From CAZNVB01 sp964651495 (GTDB lineage: Bacteria > Acidobacteriota > Aminicenantia > Aminicenantales > UBA8522), in NCBI GenBank assembly GCA_964651495.1, contig CAZYWP010000080.1, forward strand, positions 1 through 14,811: a DNA stretch of 14,811 nucleotides, written 5' to 3'. This document shows, one piece after another, positions 1 to 7,322 of the stretch. The notes under the pieces are model-generated. The model was not told the origin of the DNA and ran no database searches. It saw nothing but the letters and a program-made list of their open reading frames with translations. Each line of letters starts with the position of its first letter. Position 1 is the stretch's first letter. Made by a program: the position numbers and the translations under genes.

Positions 1-918
1 GAACTCCACCCGAGGATTATTCTTGGTCCAGTCTTCGCCGCAGGAGATCAGAAGCTGCGGCCGGGGCGCGGCCAGGGCGGCGATGTCGGCGTTGTTCGTC
101 TCGTGACCGGCGCTGCGGTGGATGGGCAGTCCGCTCTCGCACTTGCAGCCGCCGAAGAAGTGGGCCGACACCATGACGACCGGCACGGAGACGGCGACCC
201 GGTCGTCCACGGCCGTCAGCAGGAAGGTCTGGGTCCCGCCGCCCGAAGCGCCGGTGATGCCGATCCGCTGGCGGTCAACCTCTGGGAGCGACTCCAGAAA
301 ATCCAGACAGCGGATGCTGTTCCAGAGTTGAAGCGCCAGGATGCGCGGATGGTCGTGGGAGGTTTGGGTGGAGTCCCCCCAGCCGACCATATCGTAAGAC
401 AGCACGACCGCGCCCATCCTGGCCAGCGCCGCGCAGCGGAGCTGCATGTCCGGCCTGAACCGCCCGCCGCCGGCCGGGTAACGGAAGTGGCCGTGGGGGC
501 AGAGGATCGCCGCGTGGGGGGGCTTGACTGCGAGCGGCCGGTACAGGTTCCCGGTGACGAAAAAACCGGGAAGGCTCTCCAAGGCGATGTTCTCGACCGA
601 ATAGCCTTCATACTCGCGCCGGCTGTGGATGATCGGGTTGAGGGCGGACTTTCTCGGCGGAGGCAGGAGCCCGGCGCCCTTTAGAATGCCCTCGCGCACC
701 CGCCGGGCCCGCGCTTCCCACTCTTTCCAGCTCGAATATCCGCGGGCGAATTCGTCCAGTTGATGGCGGGCCGCCGGCTCGCTGAGATAGTCTCCCACGC
801 AGAGCTCGGGTTCGGCAGCCGATTTATCCTGGGCATAAGAGGCGGGGACGAAAATTCCCGTGATGGCCAACACAGACACAAGAATAAACAGACGGAAAGG
901 AGCGGAATTTTTATTCAT
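1..918 (-). CDS. Secreted alpha/beta-hydrolase esterase, acetylxylan-esterase-like (N-terminal part, runs off the left edge)
   Basis: An open frame of 306 codons runs from an ATG at 918 (minus strand) to the window edge without a stop, so the C-terminus is missing. The start follows a strong Shine-Dalgarno (AAGGAGG) and a matching promoter. Residues 1-29 look like a Sec signal peptide: basic N-region, hydrophobic core at about 9-25, and an A-S-Y-A cleavage site. The mature part has a CPHGH segment (140-144) typical of the oxyanion region, and a nucleophile elbow G-A-S-G-G with Ser225. A GHET segment at 271-274 and a late beta-strand (LLISCGEDW) follow. The catalytic Asp and His would lie beyond the edge. 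The order matches AXE1/Abhydrolase_7-type esterases, which deacetylate polysaccharides outside the cytoplasm. Substrate is inference; a peptidase or other carboxylesterase of the same fold is possible. Confidence 0.85.
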   Translation of the reverse strand, partial: MNKNSAPFRLFILVSVLAITGIFVPASYAQDKSAAEPELCVGDYLSEPAARHQLDEFARGYSSWKEWEARARRVREGILKGAGLLPPPRKSALNPIIHSRREYEGYSVENIALESLPGFFVTGNLYRPLAVKPPHAAILCPHGHFRYPAGGGRFRPDMQLRCAALARMGAVVLSYDMVGWGDSTQTSHDHPRILALQLWNSIRCLDFLESLPEVDRQRIGITGASGGGTQTFLLTAVDDRVAVSVPVVMVSAHFFGGCKCESGLPIHRSAGHETNNADIAALAAPRPQLLISCGEDWTKNNPRVEF

Positions 919-938
919 GCGGCCTCCTTGCTTTTTCT

Positions 939-967
939 ATGATAGGGCACGATCAAGAGCGAATCAA
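939..967 (-). promoter_or_regulatory. Sigma70-type promoter of the esterase gene
   Basis: On the minus strand there is TTGATT (967-962), a 17-bp spacer and TATCAT (944-939). This places the transcript start near 932, which leaves a leader of about 14 nt containing the AAGGAGG ribosome-binding site for the ATG at 918. Confidence 0.6.
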
Positions 968-1107
968 CAATAAAACAGCCGCCCCGAGCGTTTGATGCCG
1001 CGGACTGACACGCTTCAGAATCAATAAGATCGGCCGCGAGGGCGCCGGGGGGTAACCGCGACAGGACCCGTCGGGTGTTTCTATCAATTCTGTAAGTCCC
1101 GGTTACG

Positions 1108-1137
1108 TTGACAGTTCTGGTGAGAGGTGAATATAAT
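1108..1137 (+). promoter_or_regulatory. Consensus sigma70 promoter
   Basis: A perfect TTGACA (1108-1113) is separated by 18 bp from a perfect TATAAT (1132-1137). The expected start, near 1144, gives a leader of about 30 nt before the ATG at 1175. The region between this and the divergent esterase promoter (968-1107) shows no gene or convincing structure. Confidence 0.8.
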
Positions 1138-1174
1138 GCTCGGGACCGTGAAAATGTCCGTTCCCGGAGCCTGA

Positions 1175-1636
1175 ATGCAGAATCGGGTAGGAAGAAAAGC
1201 CCTGCCGGCCGGCTCTATTCTGCTGCTCATCGCATTGATCGCCGTGGCCTATGGCCTGCGGAAAGACACCTACCTGTTGAACAGGAACGTCCGTTTAGTC
1301 TGCTTGCGCATTTTGAAATACGAGGAGCTTTCCCTCCATCGCGGCTACACCTACCGGATTCAATTCGCCAGGGATGACTATCGGGTTTCCGCGCTCCCCC
1401 CGGGCCGGGACCAGGGCTGGCGGGAAGTCACCGCCTATCCCTATGAAGACGCCATCGAGGCGGCCGCACCGGGGTTGACTATCCTGTTGAATGACGGCGC
1501 GCTGGTTTCGTATCAAATGGATGAGGAGAGAGAGAAGCTGCGGTCGTCCATGATTCTCTATTTTTTCCACAAGGACAATCCTTCTCACCGCCGCGGAATC
1601 ATGTTCCGTCAGCCCGGAGAATGGAGAGCCCTTTAA
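1175..1636 (+). CDS. Small single-pass membrane protein of unknown function, faintly pseudopilin-like
   Basis: The protein has 153 aa. The ATG directly follows an in-frame TGA (1172-1174), so it cannot extend further upstream; GGAG at 1166-1169 is a short-spaced ribosome-binding site. Residues 1-10 are basic and 12-28 form one hydrophobic helix, giving an N-in anchor with the remaining 125 residues outside. The body alternates short beta-like segments (YTYRIQF, YRVSAL, LTILL, ALVSYQM) and ends in GIMFRQPGEWRAL. This order of helix, strands and a late 'G-I-x-F-x-x-x-G-E-W' segment resembles GspH-like pseudopilins, but there is no canonical G/FTLxE prepilin peptidase site, so the similarity is only suggestive. 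The stop is 1 nt before the TTG of the following membrane glycosyltransferase, which indicates one operon and perhaps a shared job in surface glycan work. Function not recognised. Confidence 0.7.
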   Translation: MQNRVGRKALPAGSILLLIALIAVAYGLRKDTYLLNRNVRLVCLRILKYEELSLHRGYTYRIQFARDDYRVSALPPGRDQGWREVTAYPYEDAIEAAAPGLTILLNDGALVSYQMDEEREKLRSSMILYFFHKDNPSHRRGIMFRQPGEWRAL

Positions 1637-1637
1637 A

Positions 1638-3104
1638 TTGGCCATGACGATGGACGGGAGCCGGCGGCCACGATTTCTGAGGCCGATCAACCCGCGGGCT
1701 TTTTTGCGCCGGCGCTGGCCGCTCCTCGTTTTTCTAATGGCCGCGCTGGTCCTCAGGATTTTTTTGTTCCAGAGCGTCATCCCCCGAGTGCAGACGGATT
1801 CGGTCACCTATTTCGAATTGCGGAACCTGGACCCGGTGCGGACTCCGGGTTACCCGCTGTTCCTCGAACTCATCCAATTTCTGAACGATCTTTTTTCGCT
1901 CACCCCCCGCTATCTGCTGTACATCGTCTTCATCCAGATGTTCGTCCTCGGTATGATCAACTGCTATCTGATCTACGCTCTCGCCAGGTCTCTCACCGGG
2001 AGCGAAGTTTTCGCGCTGGCCATGGGAGTGATCTTTAATCTCGATTATCTTGTCATCGGGTTCGAATTCTTGATTTTGACGGAAACGCTTTCCCTGACGC
2101 TTCTGGGGCTGACGCTGCTGTTCTACCGGAAGATTTTCGAGAGGAGCAAATCGGCTCCCTACCTGGCCGGAGTTTTTTCTGCCTGTTTGCTGCTGACGCG
2201 TCCCAGCTTCGCCGGTCTTTTTGTCTGTCTCCTGGGGATATCCACGCTCATTCATATCCGGCCGGCCTCGGGCGAAAGATTTTTCAGGAAATACGCCAGG
2301 CCCCTGGCCGTCTTCCTCCTCTTCAACCTTGTCGCCATAGGGTCCTGGTCCTGGCGGAACAAAGTCAAACACGGCTATTTCGGCATCTCCACGATCCTTC
2401 CCTATCAGATGGGATATTTCACCTGGCACTTTTACTGGAAATATAAAGGGGGCAGCGACCCCGAGCTGGATAAGTACGCTGCCATCCTGGCCGAAGTGAA
2501 GGGCCGGCCGTTTGAGTTCCGCTGGCGATTGGCTGAAACGACGAAGTTGTCAGAGGCCGAGATTTCCCGGATCCTCCTCCGCCTCAACCTTAAAATCATC
2601 AGGGATAACCCGGGTGAGTACTTCAGACTGCTTCCCCGGGCGGCCGCGGCTTATTACGACTATTCCTGGGACTGGACGGCTCCTCAGAATAAGAGGATCT
2701 TCAACCGGAACAAATTCCCGGCCAGGCTCTTCCGGTTCTTCTTCCGCCTGCACGGCGGAATCTTCAAAAATCCTCTCGCCCTGCTCACTTTCGTCCTATT
2801 TGTCCCCCTCGCTCTCCTCCTTGCCATCCGGAAAAACAGGGAGCTGTTCCACTGGCTCTGCCTCATCGAGGGAACAGTTCATTACAATTTTTTGCTTTCC
2901 GTCTTTTTTACGCCGGGCGGCATCAATAACCTGCGTTACAGGATTCCGGTCGAGCCCTTTATTCTGCTCGTCTTCTATGCCGCGCTTTTTCTATTCGGGC
3001 GCGACCTGGTCCGGAGGCTGCGGCCTGCCTCGGTCCGCGCTGACAGATCAGGGAACAGTCCTCCCTCTCCTTCATCCTCTCCCGCCAGGGGGAGAGGGAA
3101 CTGA
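1638..3104 (+). CDS. GT-C type integral membrane glycosyltransferase (PMT/ArnT-like)
   Basis: This 488-aa polytopic protein has a basic cytosolic N-terminus (8-27), a first helix at about 28-45, and then an external loop with D54-S55-x-x-Y, matching the acidic loop motif of GT-C enzymes. R68-T-P-G-Y-P73 and an I-L-T-E149-T segment are also typical of the PMT_2/ArnT group. Further helices lie at about 91-116, 121-165, 173-205, 220-238, 378-397 and 435-455. Such enzymes transfer sugars from polyprenyl-phosphate donors on the outer face of the inner membrane; donor and acceptor are unknown here. The TTG start at 1638 sits 11 nt after GGAG (1623-1626); ATGs at 1644 and 1650 are alternatives. The last residues, rich in Pro, Ser and Arg, are encoded by an inverted repeat and look acquired rather than conserved. 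Confidence 0.8.
   Translation: MAMTMDGSRRPRFLRPINPRAFLRRRWPLLVFLMAALVLRIFLFQSVIPRVQTDSVTYFELRNLDPVRTPGYPLFLELIQFLNDLFSLTPRYLLYIVFIQMFVLGMINCYLIYALARSLTGSEVFALAMGVIFNLDYLVIGFEFLILTETLSLTLLGLTLLFYRKIFERSKSAPYLAGVFSACLLLTRPSFAGLFVCLLGISTLIHIRPASGERFFRKYARPLAVFLLFNLVAIGSWSWRNKVKHGYFGISTILPYQMGYFTWHFYWKYKGGSDPELDKYAAILAEVKGRPFEFRWRLAETTKLSEAEISRILLRLNLKIIRDNPGEYFRLLPRAAAAYYDYSWDWTAPQNKRIFNRNKFPARLFRFFFRLHGGIFKNPLALLTFVLFVPLALLLAIRKNRELFHWLCLIEGTVHYNFLLSVFFTPGGINNLRYRIPVEPFILLVFYAALFLFGRDLVRRLRPASVRADRSGNSPPSPSSSPARGRGN
3063..3098 (+). repeat. CCTCTCCC/GGGAGAGG inverted repeat inside the gene end
   Basis: CCTCTCCC (3076-3083) and GGGAGAGG (3090-3097) form an 8-bp stem with a 6-nt loop. A second copy, CCCTCTCC (3063-3070), can pair with the same right arm at 3091-3098. 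The sequence type matches the widespread intergenic 'CCTCTCC' palindromes of many bacteria (family knowledge). Here it is translated into the C-terminus of the membrane glycosyltransferase. Confidence 0.7.
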
Positions 3105-3125
3105 GCTGCCGGGGGAAATCGGGAC

Positions 3126-3158
3126 GCCGTCTCAGGCGGCTGAGGCTGGCATTTTTTT
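3126..3158 (+). terminator. Rho-independent terminator after the GT-C gene
   Basis: A 10-bp G/C-rich stem with one bulged T is formed by 3126-3135 and 3140-3150 around a GCGG loop. It is followed by A and seven T residues (3152-3158), with more T after one G. It lies 22 nt past the stop at 3104 and should separate the 1175-3104 operon from the FAD/AsnB pair. Confidence 0.8.
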
Positions 3159-3172
3159 GTTTTTCAGAATAT

Positions 3173-3178
3173 TATAAT
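3173..3178 (+). promoter_or_regulatory. -10 element (TATAAT) directly before the FAD enzyme gene
   Basis: A perfect TATAAT ends 11 nt before the ATG at 3190, so transcription would start at about 3184-3186 and leave a leader of only a few nucleotides. No Shine-Dalgarno is present before this ATG. No good -35 hexamer is seen, because the terminator's T-run occupies that place. Confidence 0.5.
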
Positions 3179-3189
3179 CCATCAATTTT

Positions 3190-4626
3190 ATGGTGAAATC
3201 GCGATACCGTTTCGTCGTCCTCGGAGCCGGCGTGAGCGGCCTGGCGAGCGCCTGCCGGCTGGCCGAGGAGTATCCCGGGGAAGTCCTGGTCGTAGAAAAA
3301 GAGCCCCGGGTGGGGGGCCTTTTAAGAACGGTCGAGAGAAACGGCGCCCGGTATGACCTGGGTAGCCACCGGATCCACAGAGACCCGAGCGAACGCGCTT
3401 TCCGTCTCATTCAGGAGGTCTGTCCGGAAAAGATCATCAAGAATGAGCGCTGCGGCAAGCTGCGCTTGAAAAAATCCTACATCGATTATCCCATCACCTC
3501 ATTTCAGATGTTCCGGAGCATCGGCCTGTTCGAATCCGGTCTGTGCGGCGTCTCGCTCTTGAAAAACCGGCTGCTCTCGCGCCTGAAGAAGAGCAGCGCG
3601 CTCACAGAGCGCGACAACTATGAAGACTATTTGACCCGCCGGGCCGGACTGAGGGCCTATCGCCTGTTTTACGAGCCCTACGCCAGAAAGGTGTGGGGGG
3701 GCGAGCCATCGTGGATCTCCACCACGGCGGTCAAGAAAAGAATTTCCATGGTCAGCCCGACCCTGTTCCTGAAAGATATGATCACCCATTATGCGGGCCG
3801 GTCGAAAAATAACTACTATTATTACATCCGGGGCGGCATGAGCGGCCTGGCGGAGGCGCTGGCCGGGCGCATTCGTGACCGCGGAGGCGAAATCGTGACC
3901 GGGGTGGGCGACTTTTCGCTCAGGCTCGGCGGGGGAGAGAAGGCTATCCAGTTCACGGCGGGGAGCGCCCGGGAGGCGGAGTTTGAAACCCTGATTTCGA
4001 CCATTCCGATCGATGAACTCCTGATCAAGCTCGGTCCGCCCGAAGACATCCTGAGACAGGTCGAGAGGATCATCTGGCGGGGGCTGCGCCTCGTCTACCT
4101 GCACGTCGAGGGCGAACCTCTGCTCCAGGGGGAGTCGTTTTATTTCCCCGAGCTGGAATACGTTTTCGGCCGCGTCTCGGTGCCCAAGCGGTTTGACCCG
4201 GCCATGCAGCCCGGAACGGGGCAGATCGCCCTGACCTGTGAGGTGCCCTGCTCGGAGGGCGATGCCCTCTGGAACGTTCCTGCTGACGACATGTACGAAA
4301 TGTGCCTGGCGAGCCTGCGCAAGGCGTCGCTCATCCGGCGAAATCAACGCGGTTTGAGGGAAAAGAATTTCATCGTTCATCTTCCCAAGATCTATCCCGT
4401 CTACAGAGTGGGCTGGGAAGACGTCATCCAGAGCCTCCTGAGCTATTCGGCCCGCGAGCACCCGTCCGTCTATATCAGCGGGAAACCGGGCCTGTTTCTC
4501 CATAACAATATCGATCAGTCTATGGAAATCGGGCTGTCCGTGGCCGACCATGTCAGCGGCGGCGCTTCCGCCGCCGACTGGATCGCCCGGTTGAACGCCT
4601 TCCACAACATGAAATTGCGGGATTAG
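3190..4626 (+). CDS. FAD-dependent oxidoreductase of the amine oxidase / protoporphyrinogen-oxidase-like fold
   Basis: The protein has 478 aa. The N-terminus is a classic dinucleotide-binding Rossmann motif: LGAGVSGLAS (11-20), then the ribose-binding E36 at the end of strand 2 (VLVVEKE), and R-V-G-G (40-43). D57-L-G-S-H-R-I-H64 follows, as in amine-oxidase/UDP-galactopyranose-mutase-like enzymes. Near the C-terminus, GLFLHNNIDQSMEIGLSVAD closes the FAD site. No membrane segment is evident, so it is probably cytosolic or peripheral. Homologues of this type are common in polysaccharide gene clusters, where they are often named protoporphyrinogen oxidase without evidence. No other haem gene is present here, so a sugar-nucleotide or lipid-linked-glycan substrate is more likely (inference). 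The stop is 1 nt before the AsnB-like ATG, which implies coupled expression. Confidence 0.85.
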   Translation: MVKSRYRFVVLGAGVSGLASACRLAEEYPGEVLVVEKEPRVGGLLRTVERNGARYDLGSHRIHRDPSERAFRLIQEVCPEKIIKNERCGKLRLKKSYIDYPITSFQMFRSIGLFESGLCGVSLLKNRLLSRLKKSSALTERDNYEDYLTRRAGLRAYRLFYEPYARKVWGGEPSWISTTAVKKRISMVSPTLFLKDMITHYAGRSKNNYYYYIRGGMSGLAEALAGRIRDRGGEIVTGVGDFSLRLGGGEKAIQFTAGSAREAEFETLISTIPIDELLIKLGPPEDILRQVERIIWRGLRLVYLHVEGEPLLQGESFYFPELEYVFGRVSVPKRFDPAMQPGTGQIALTCEVPCSEGDALWNVPADDMYEMCLASLRKASLIRRNQRGLREKNFIVHLPKIYPVYRVGWEDVIQSLLSYSAREHPSVYISGKPGLFLHNNIDQSMEIGLSVADHVSGGASAADWIARLNAFHNMKLRD

Positions 4627-4627
4627 C

Positions 4628-6526
4628 ATGTGCGGCTTTGTCGGAATCCTGAACGGCGACCTCCGCCGGCCTGCTGATAGCCGACTTACCGAATCGCTGG
4701 CCGGCCGGCTCGCCCACCGCGGCCCCGATGACTCGGGATCGTTCTCCGATGGACCTTACGCGGTCAGCCACCGCCGGCTGAAAATCATCGACCTAACGGT
4801 CAACGGGCGACAGCCGATGCAGAACGAAGCGGGGACAGTCTCGATCGCCTATAATGGCGAGGTCTACAATTTTCGCGAATTAAAAGAAAAGTACGCCCTC
4901 GACCGGAAATTCGCCTTCCGGTCGCGAACCGACACCGAAGTCCTCCTTTGCCTGTATGAGCTCCTGGGGATTGATTTTATCACTGAATTGAACGGCATGT
5001 TCGCCCTGGCAATCTGGGACAGCCGGAAGAAAAGCCTCTATCTCATCCGGGACCGGTTCGGCATCAAGCCGCTCTTCTATGCAGTTATCGCCGGTTCATT
5101 CTGGTTCGCCTCGGAGATCAAGGCCATCCTGCCCGTGCCCGGGTTCGATAAACGGCCCTGCCTGGAAGCCCTCTACCGCTATTTCAGCTTTGATTACATG
5201 CCCGGCGAGATCACGGCTTTCGAGGGAATTAAAGAAGTTCCGCCGCGCCACTGGATGGAAATCCGCTGCGGTTCCGGGCTGGAGATCGCTCAGAAACAGT
5301 ACTGGCGGGCGGAATACGGCAGCGAAATTCCCGCCGCTCCCGAGGAGGTGACCGAAAACATCCGCGGCCTGCTCCTCTCAGCCGTCAGATCCCAGCTCAT
5401 CTCCGACGTGCCGGTCGGAGTGATGCTTTCCGGGGGGCTGGATTCGAGCACACTGACGGTTCTCATGTCGCAGTTGCGGGGGGATTCCGGGTTTCATACT
5501 TTTTCCATCGGTTTCGACGAAAAATCGTTCGACGAAACATCCTCAGCCCAGGCGGTCGCCGACAGGGTCGGCACCATCCATCACCGCATCCCGGTCAAGC
5601 CGCATCTGGTGGCCGAGCATCTGGAGAAACAATCTTCTTTCATCGACGAACCGTACGCCGACGGCTCGGCGATCCCGACCTATCTCCTGTCCCGGGAAGC
5701 GAGGAATCATGTGACCGTTTTGCTGTCCGGGGAAGGCGGAGACGAGGTCTTCGCCGGCTACGAAACTCACCTCGCCTATAAGTTCCGGCGTATTTACCGG
5801 CGCAACCCGGCGGTCATCAGGAAGCTGCTGGGGAAGCTGGCCGGCCGGATGCCCGTGTCGCACGATAAGCTCAGCCTCGACTTCAAAATCAAACGCTTCC
5901 TGCAGGGCGCGGAATACGATGTCCCTGTGAGTCACTACAAATGGCGGGAAGTGTTCTCCGAACCGGAAAAACAGCAACTCTTCGAGGACGGCGCCGAGAT
6001 GCAGAAGCGCTACGGCCCTTCCTGGGATCTCTTCTCCCGGCATTTTGCCGAGGCGGGGGGCGATGAGCTGAACAAACTCCTGAGCATCGACTGCGCCTTT
6101 CATCTTCCCGATGACCTGATGATCAAGAATGACCGGATGACCATGGCCCATTCCCTGGAGGCCCGGGTGCCGTTTACGGACCTGCGCCTGTTTGAATACC
6201 TGGCCAGACTTGCCGGGAGCTGGAAGCTCCGCCGGTTCACTCTCAAGTATCTTCTCAAACAGGTGATGAAACGGGACCTCCCGGAAGACATCCTCCGGAA
6301 AAAGAAAATCGGGCTTGAAATCCCGTACTCGCGCTGGTTTTGTCACGAGCTCAGAGAATTGATGCTCGATTATCTTGCGCCGGCGAACCTTCGTCAGATC
6401 CCTTTCCTGAAGCCGCCCTTTATTGAGAGAATCATCGCCGAGCACCTGGGGAAGAAACGGGACCGGGGAAGAGAACTCTGGGGCTTGTTGAATTTTGCCG
6501 TCTGGTATTTCCAGCACTTTCGCTGA
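4628..6526 (+). CDS. asnB: Glutamine-hydrolysing asparagine synthase-type amidotransferase (AsnB family)
   Basis: At 632 aa this is the usual AsnB length. The start MCGFVGIL leaves Cys2 as the class II glutaminase nucleophile. Further glutaminase-domain motifs are R31-G-P-D-D35, Y75-N-G-E-V-Y80, S99-R-T-D-T103 and D142-R-F-G-I-K-P148. The C-terminal ATP-pyrophosphatase domain has the PP-loop L267-S-G-G-L-D-S-S274, followed by F-S-I-G-F (292-296), S367-G-E-G-G-D-E373 and a late K-N-D-R-M-T-M segment. All catalytic residues visible to me are present, so it should be active. The enzyme transfers ammonia from glutamine to an ATP-activated carboxylate. Classical asparagine synthesis is possible. 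AsnB-type proteins in glycan loci can instead amidate uronic acid or other carboxyl groups, and the 1-nt spacing to the FAD enzyme supports a dedicated role (inference). Confidence 0.92.
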   Translation: MCGFVGILNGDLRRPADSRLTESLAGRLAHRGPDDSGSFSDGPYAVSHRRLKIIDLTVNGRQPMQNEAGTVSIAYNGEVYNFRELKEKYALDRKFAFRSRTDTEVLLCLYELLGIDFITELNGMFALAIWDSRKKSLYLIRDRFGIKPLFYAVIAGSFWFASEIKAILPVPGFDKRPCLEALYRYFSFDYMPGEITAFEGIKEVPPRHWMEIRCGSGLEIAQKQYWRAEYGSEIPAAPEEVTENIRGLLLSAVRSQLISDVPVGVMLSGGLDSSTLTVLMSQLRGDSGFHTFSIGFDEKSFDETSSAQAVADRVGTIHHRIPVKPHLVAEHLEKQSSFIDEPYADGSAIPTYLLSREARNHVTVLLSGEGGDEVFAGYETHLAYKFRRIYRRNPAVIRKLLGKLAGRMPVSHDKLSLDFKIKRFLQGAEYDVPVSHYKWREVFSEPEKQQLFEDGAEMQKRYGPSWDLFSRHFAEAGGDELNKLLSIDCAFHLPDDLMIKNDRMTMAHSLEARVPFTDLRLFEYLARLAGSWKLRRFTLKYLLKQVMKRDLPEDILRKKKIGLEIPYSRWFCHELRELMLDYLAPANLRQIPFLKPPFIERIIAEHLGKKRDRGRELWGLLNFAVWYFQHFR

Positions 6527-6833
6527 TCTCCTTGCCTCGGTTACGCCGGCCATCGACGGAGGAGCCGGGGCGTTCCAGCCGTCGTCGGGAGGCGGCAAAA
6601 CGCGCCCGGGGAAAAAAAAGGAGAATCCTCTAAATATCTGATAAATTATTTAATTACAATAATATACGTCGATACTGCAGCTGCTTCGCCGCAGCCGCGG
6701 GTTTGACTGACCGAGGTCTGTTGTGGTATAAAGTTCGCGCTTCCCCCAAGATAAGATCGGGGTTTAAAATTACCATGATCGTCTACTAAAGCGGAGAGGC
6801 TTCTCGGCCTGAACCGCCGGTCGGGTGCGAACG
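6527..6833. other. Intergenic region with AT-rich block and promoter
   Basis: No coding sequence is supported in these 307 bases. A run of eight A residues (about 6614-6621) and a strongly AT-rich block (about 6631-6666) stand out against the GC-rich surroundings. A short GCTGC/GCAGC hairpin lies near 6680-6695. The promoter at 6703-6732 is listed separately. No terminator for the FAD/AsnB operon was found. Confidence 0.5.
6703..6732 (+). promoter_or_regulatory. Extended -10 sigma70 promoter of the JAMM gene
   Basis: TTGACT (6703-6708), an 18-bp spacer and TATAAA (6727-6732) are preceded by TGn (6724-6726). The start is expected near 6739, giving a leader of about 95 nt before the ATG at 6834. 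The AT-rich block upstream could act as an UP element. Confidence 0.7.
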
Positions 6834-7262
6834 ATGAAGCTGGTGATCAACGAAGGCGATTTATACAGGTTCAAAAGACGGGCCAGCCGCGGCTATCCGC
6901 GTGAAGTCTACGCCATCATGCTCGGGAAAAGGCTGGCCAACAGCACCTACAAGATCATGCAGATCGTCATCCCGCCGGTGGTCGAATCGACGTATGATTA
7001 TGTGATCCCCGATTACGACAAGATCGACGAAATCATCGCCTCCAGCGGGCTGAAATATATCGGCTCGATCCACTCCCATCCACAGGCGCCGCCGACGATA
7101 TCGGTCCACGATTACCAGTACTGGAATAACGACCGCGTCGTCGGCATCCTGAGCGTGCGCAAGCGAAACATCTACAAAGTCACCGAGCTCAAATTCTGGC
7201 GGAAGAATGCCGCCCTTCCGGTCAAGTTCAAGACCTTCAGGCCCGGTGAAAACGGCAAGTGA
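6834..7262 (+). CDS. JAMM/MPN-domain metalloprotease (prokaryotic Mov34/PAD-1 family)
   Basis: From the ATG the protein has 142 aa, essentially one MPN domain. The complete JAMM signature is visible: E25 in the first strand (REVYAIMLG), then H80-S-H82-P followed by exactly seven residues, S90, two residues and D93, matching H-x-H-x7-S-x2-D. Glu, two His and Asp bind or activate the zinc, so peptidase or isopeptidase chemistry is expected. Bacterial JAMM proteins cleave after ubiquitin-like or sulfur-carrier proteins, or in regulatory proteolysis (family knowledge); no ThiS/MoaD/E1-like partner is in the window. There is no signal peptide or membrane helix, so it is cytosolic. A GTG at 6825 would add three residues; neither start has a good Shine-Dalgarno, and I prefer the ATG. 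The ABM-like gene starts 60 nt downstream. Confidence 0.85.
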   Translation: MKLVINEGDLYRFKRRASRGYPREVYAIMLGKRLANSTYKIMQIVIPPVVESTYDYVIPDYDKIDEIIASSGLKYIGSIHSHPQAPPTISVHDYQYWNNDRVVGILSVRKRNIYKVTELKFWRKNAALPVKFKTFRPGENGK

Positions 7263-7310
7263 CAGGCTGAATTCTGAGGGTGGAATTCATATCCTCTAAT
7301 GAGGAGAATG

Positions 7311-7317
7311 AAGGAGG
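7311..7317 (+). promoter_or_regulatory. Ribosome-binding site that fixes the ABM-protein start
   Basis: AAGGAGG ends 5 nt before the ATG at 7323. It therefore selects that ATG over the in-frame ATGs at 7299 and 7308, which lack such a site. Confidence 0.75.
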
Positions 7318-7322
7318 GAGCC

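Noticed and set aside
103..684. 193-codon plus-strand frame at the left end
   Set aside because: It is antisense to the esterase frame, which has a signal peptide, GASGG elbow, promoter and Shine-Dalgarno.
3499..4629. 376-codon open frame antisense to the FAD enzyme
   Set aside because: The sense strand encodes a clear Rossmann-fold enzyme; the antisense frame has no motif or ribosome-binding site.
5543..6598. 351-codon minus-strand frame over the AsnB gene
   Set aside because: AsnB catalytic motifs on the plus strand are unambiguous; the opposite frame is a shadow.
6608..6648. Possible minus-strand terminator (AGGA/TCCT hairpin plus T-run)
   Set aside because: The stem is only about four pairs and there is no minus-strand gene upstream to terminate.
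7299..7322. Upstream ATG start for the ABM protein
   Set aside because: The AAGGAGG site ends 5 nt before the ATG at 7323, and the extra residues would be encoded by the ribosome-binding site itself.
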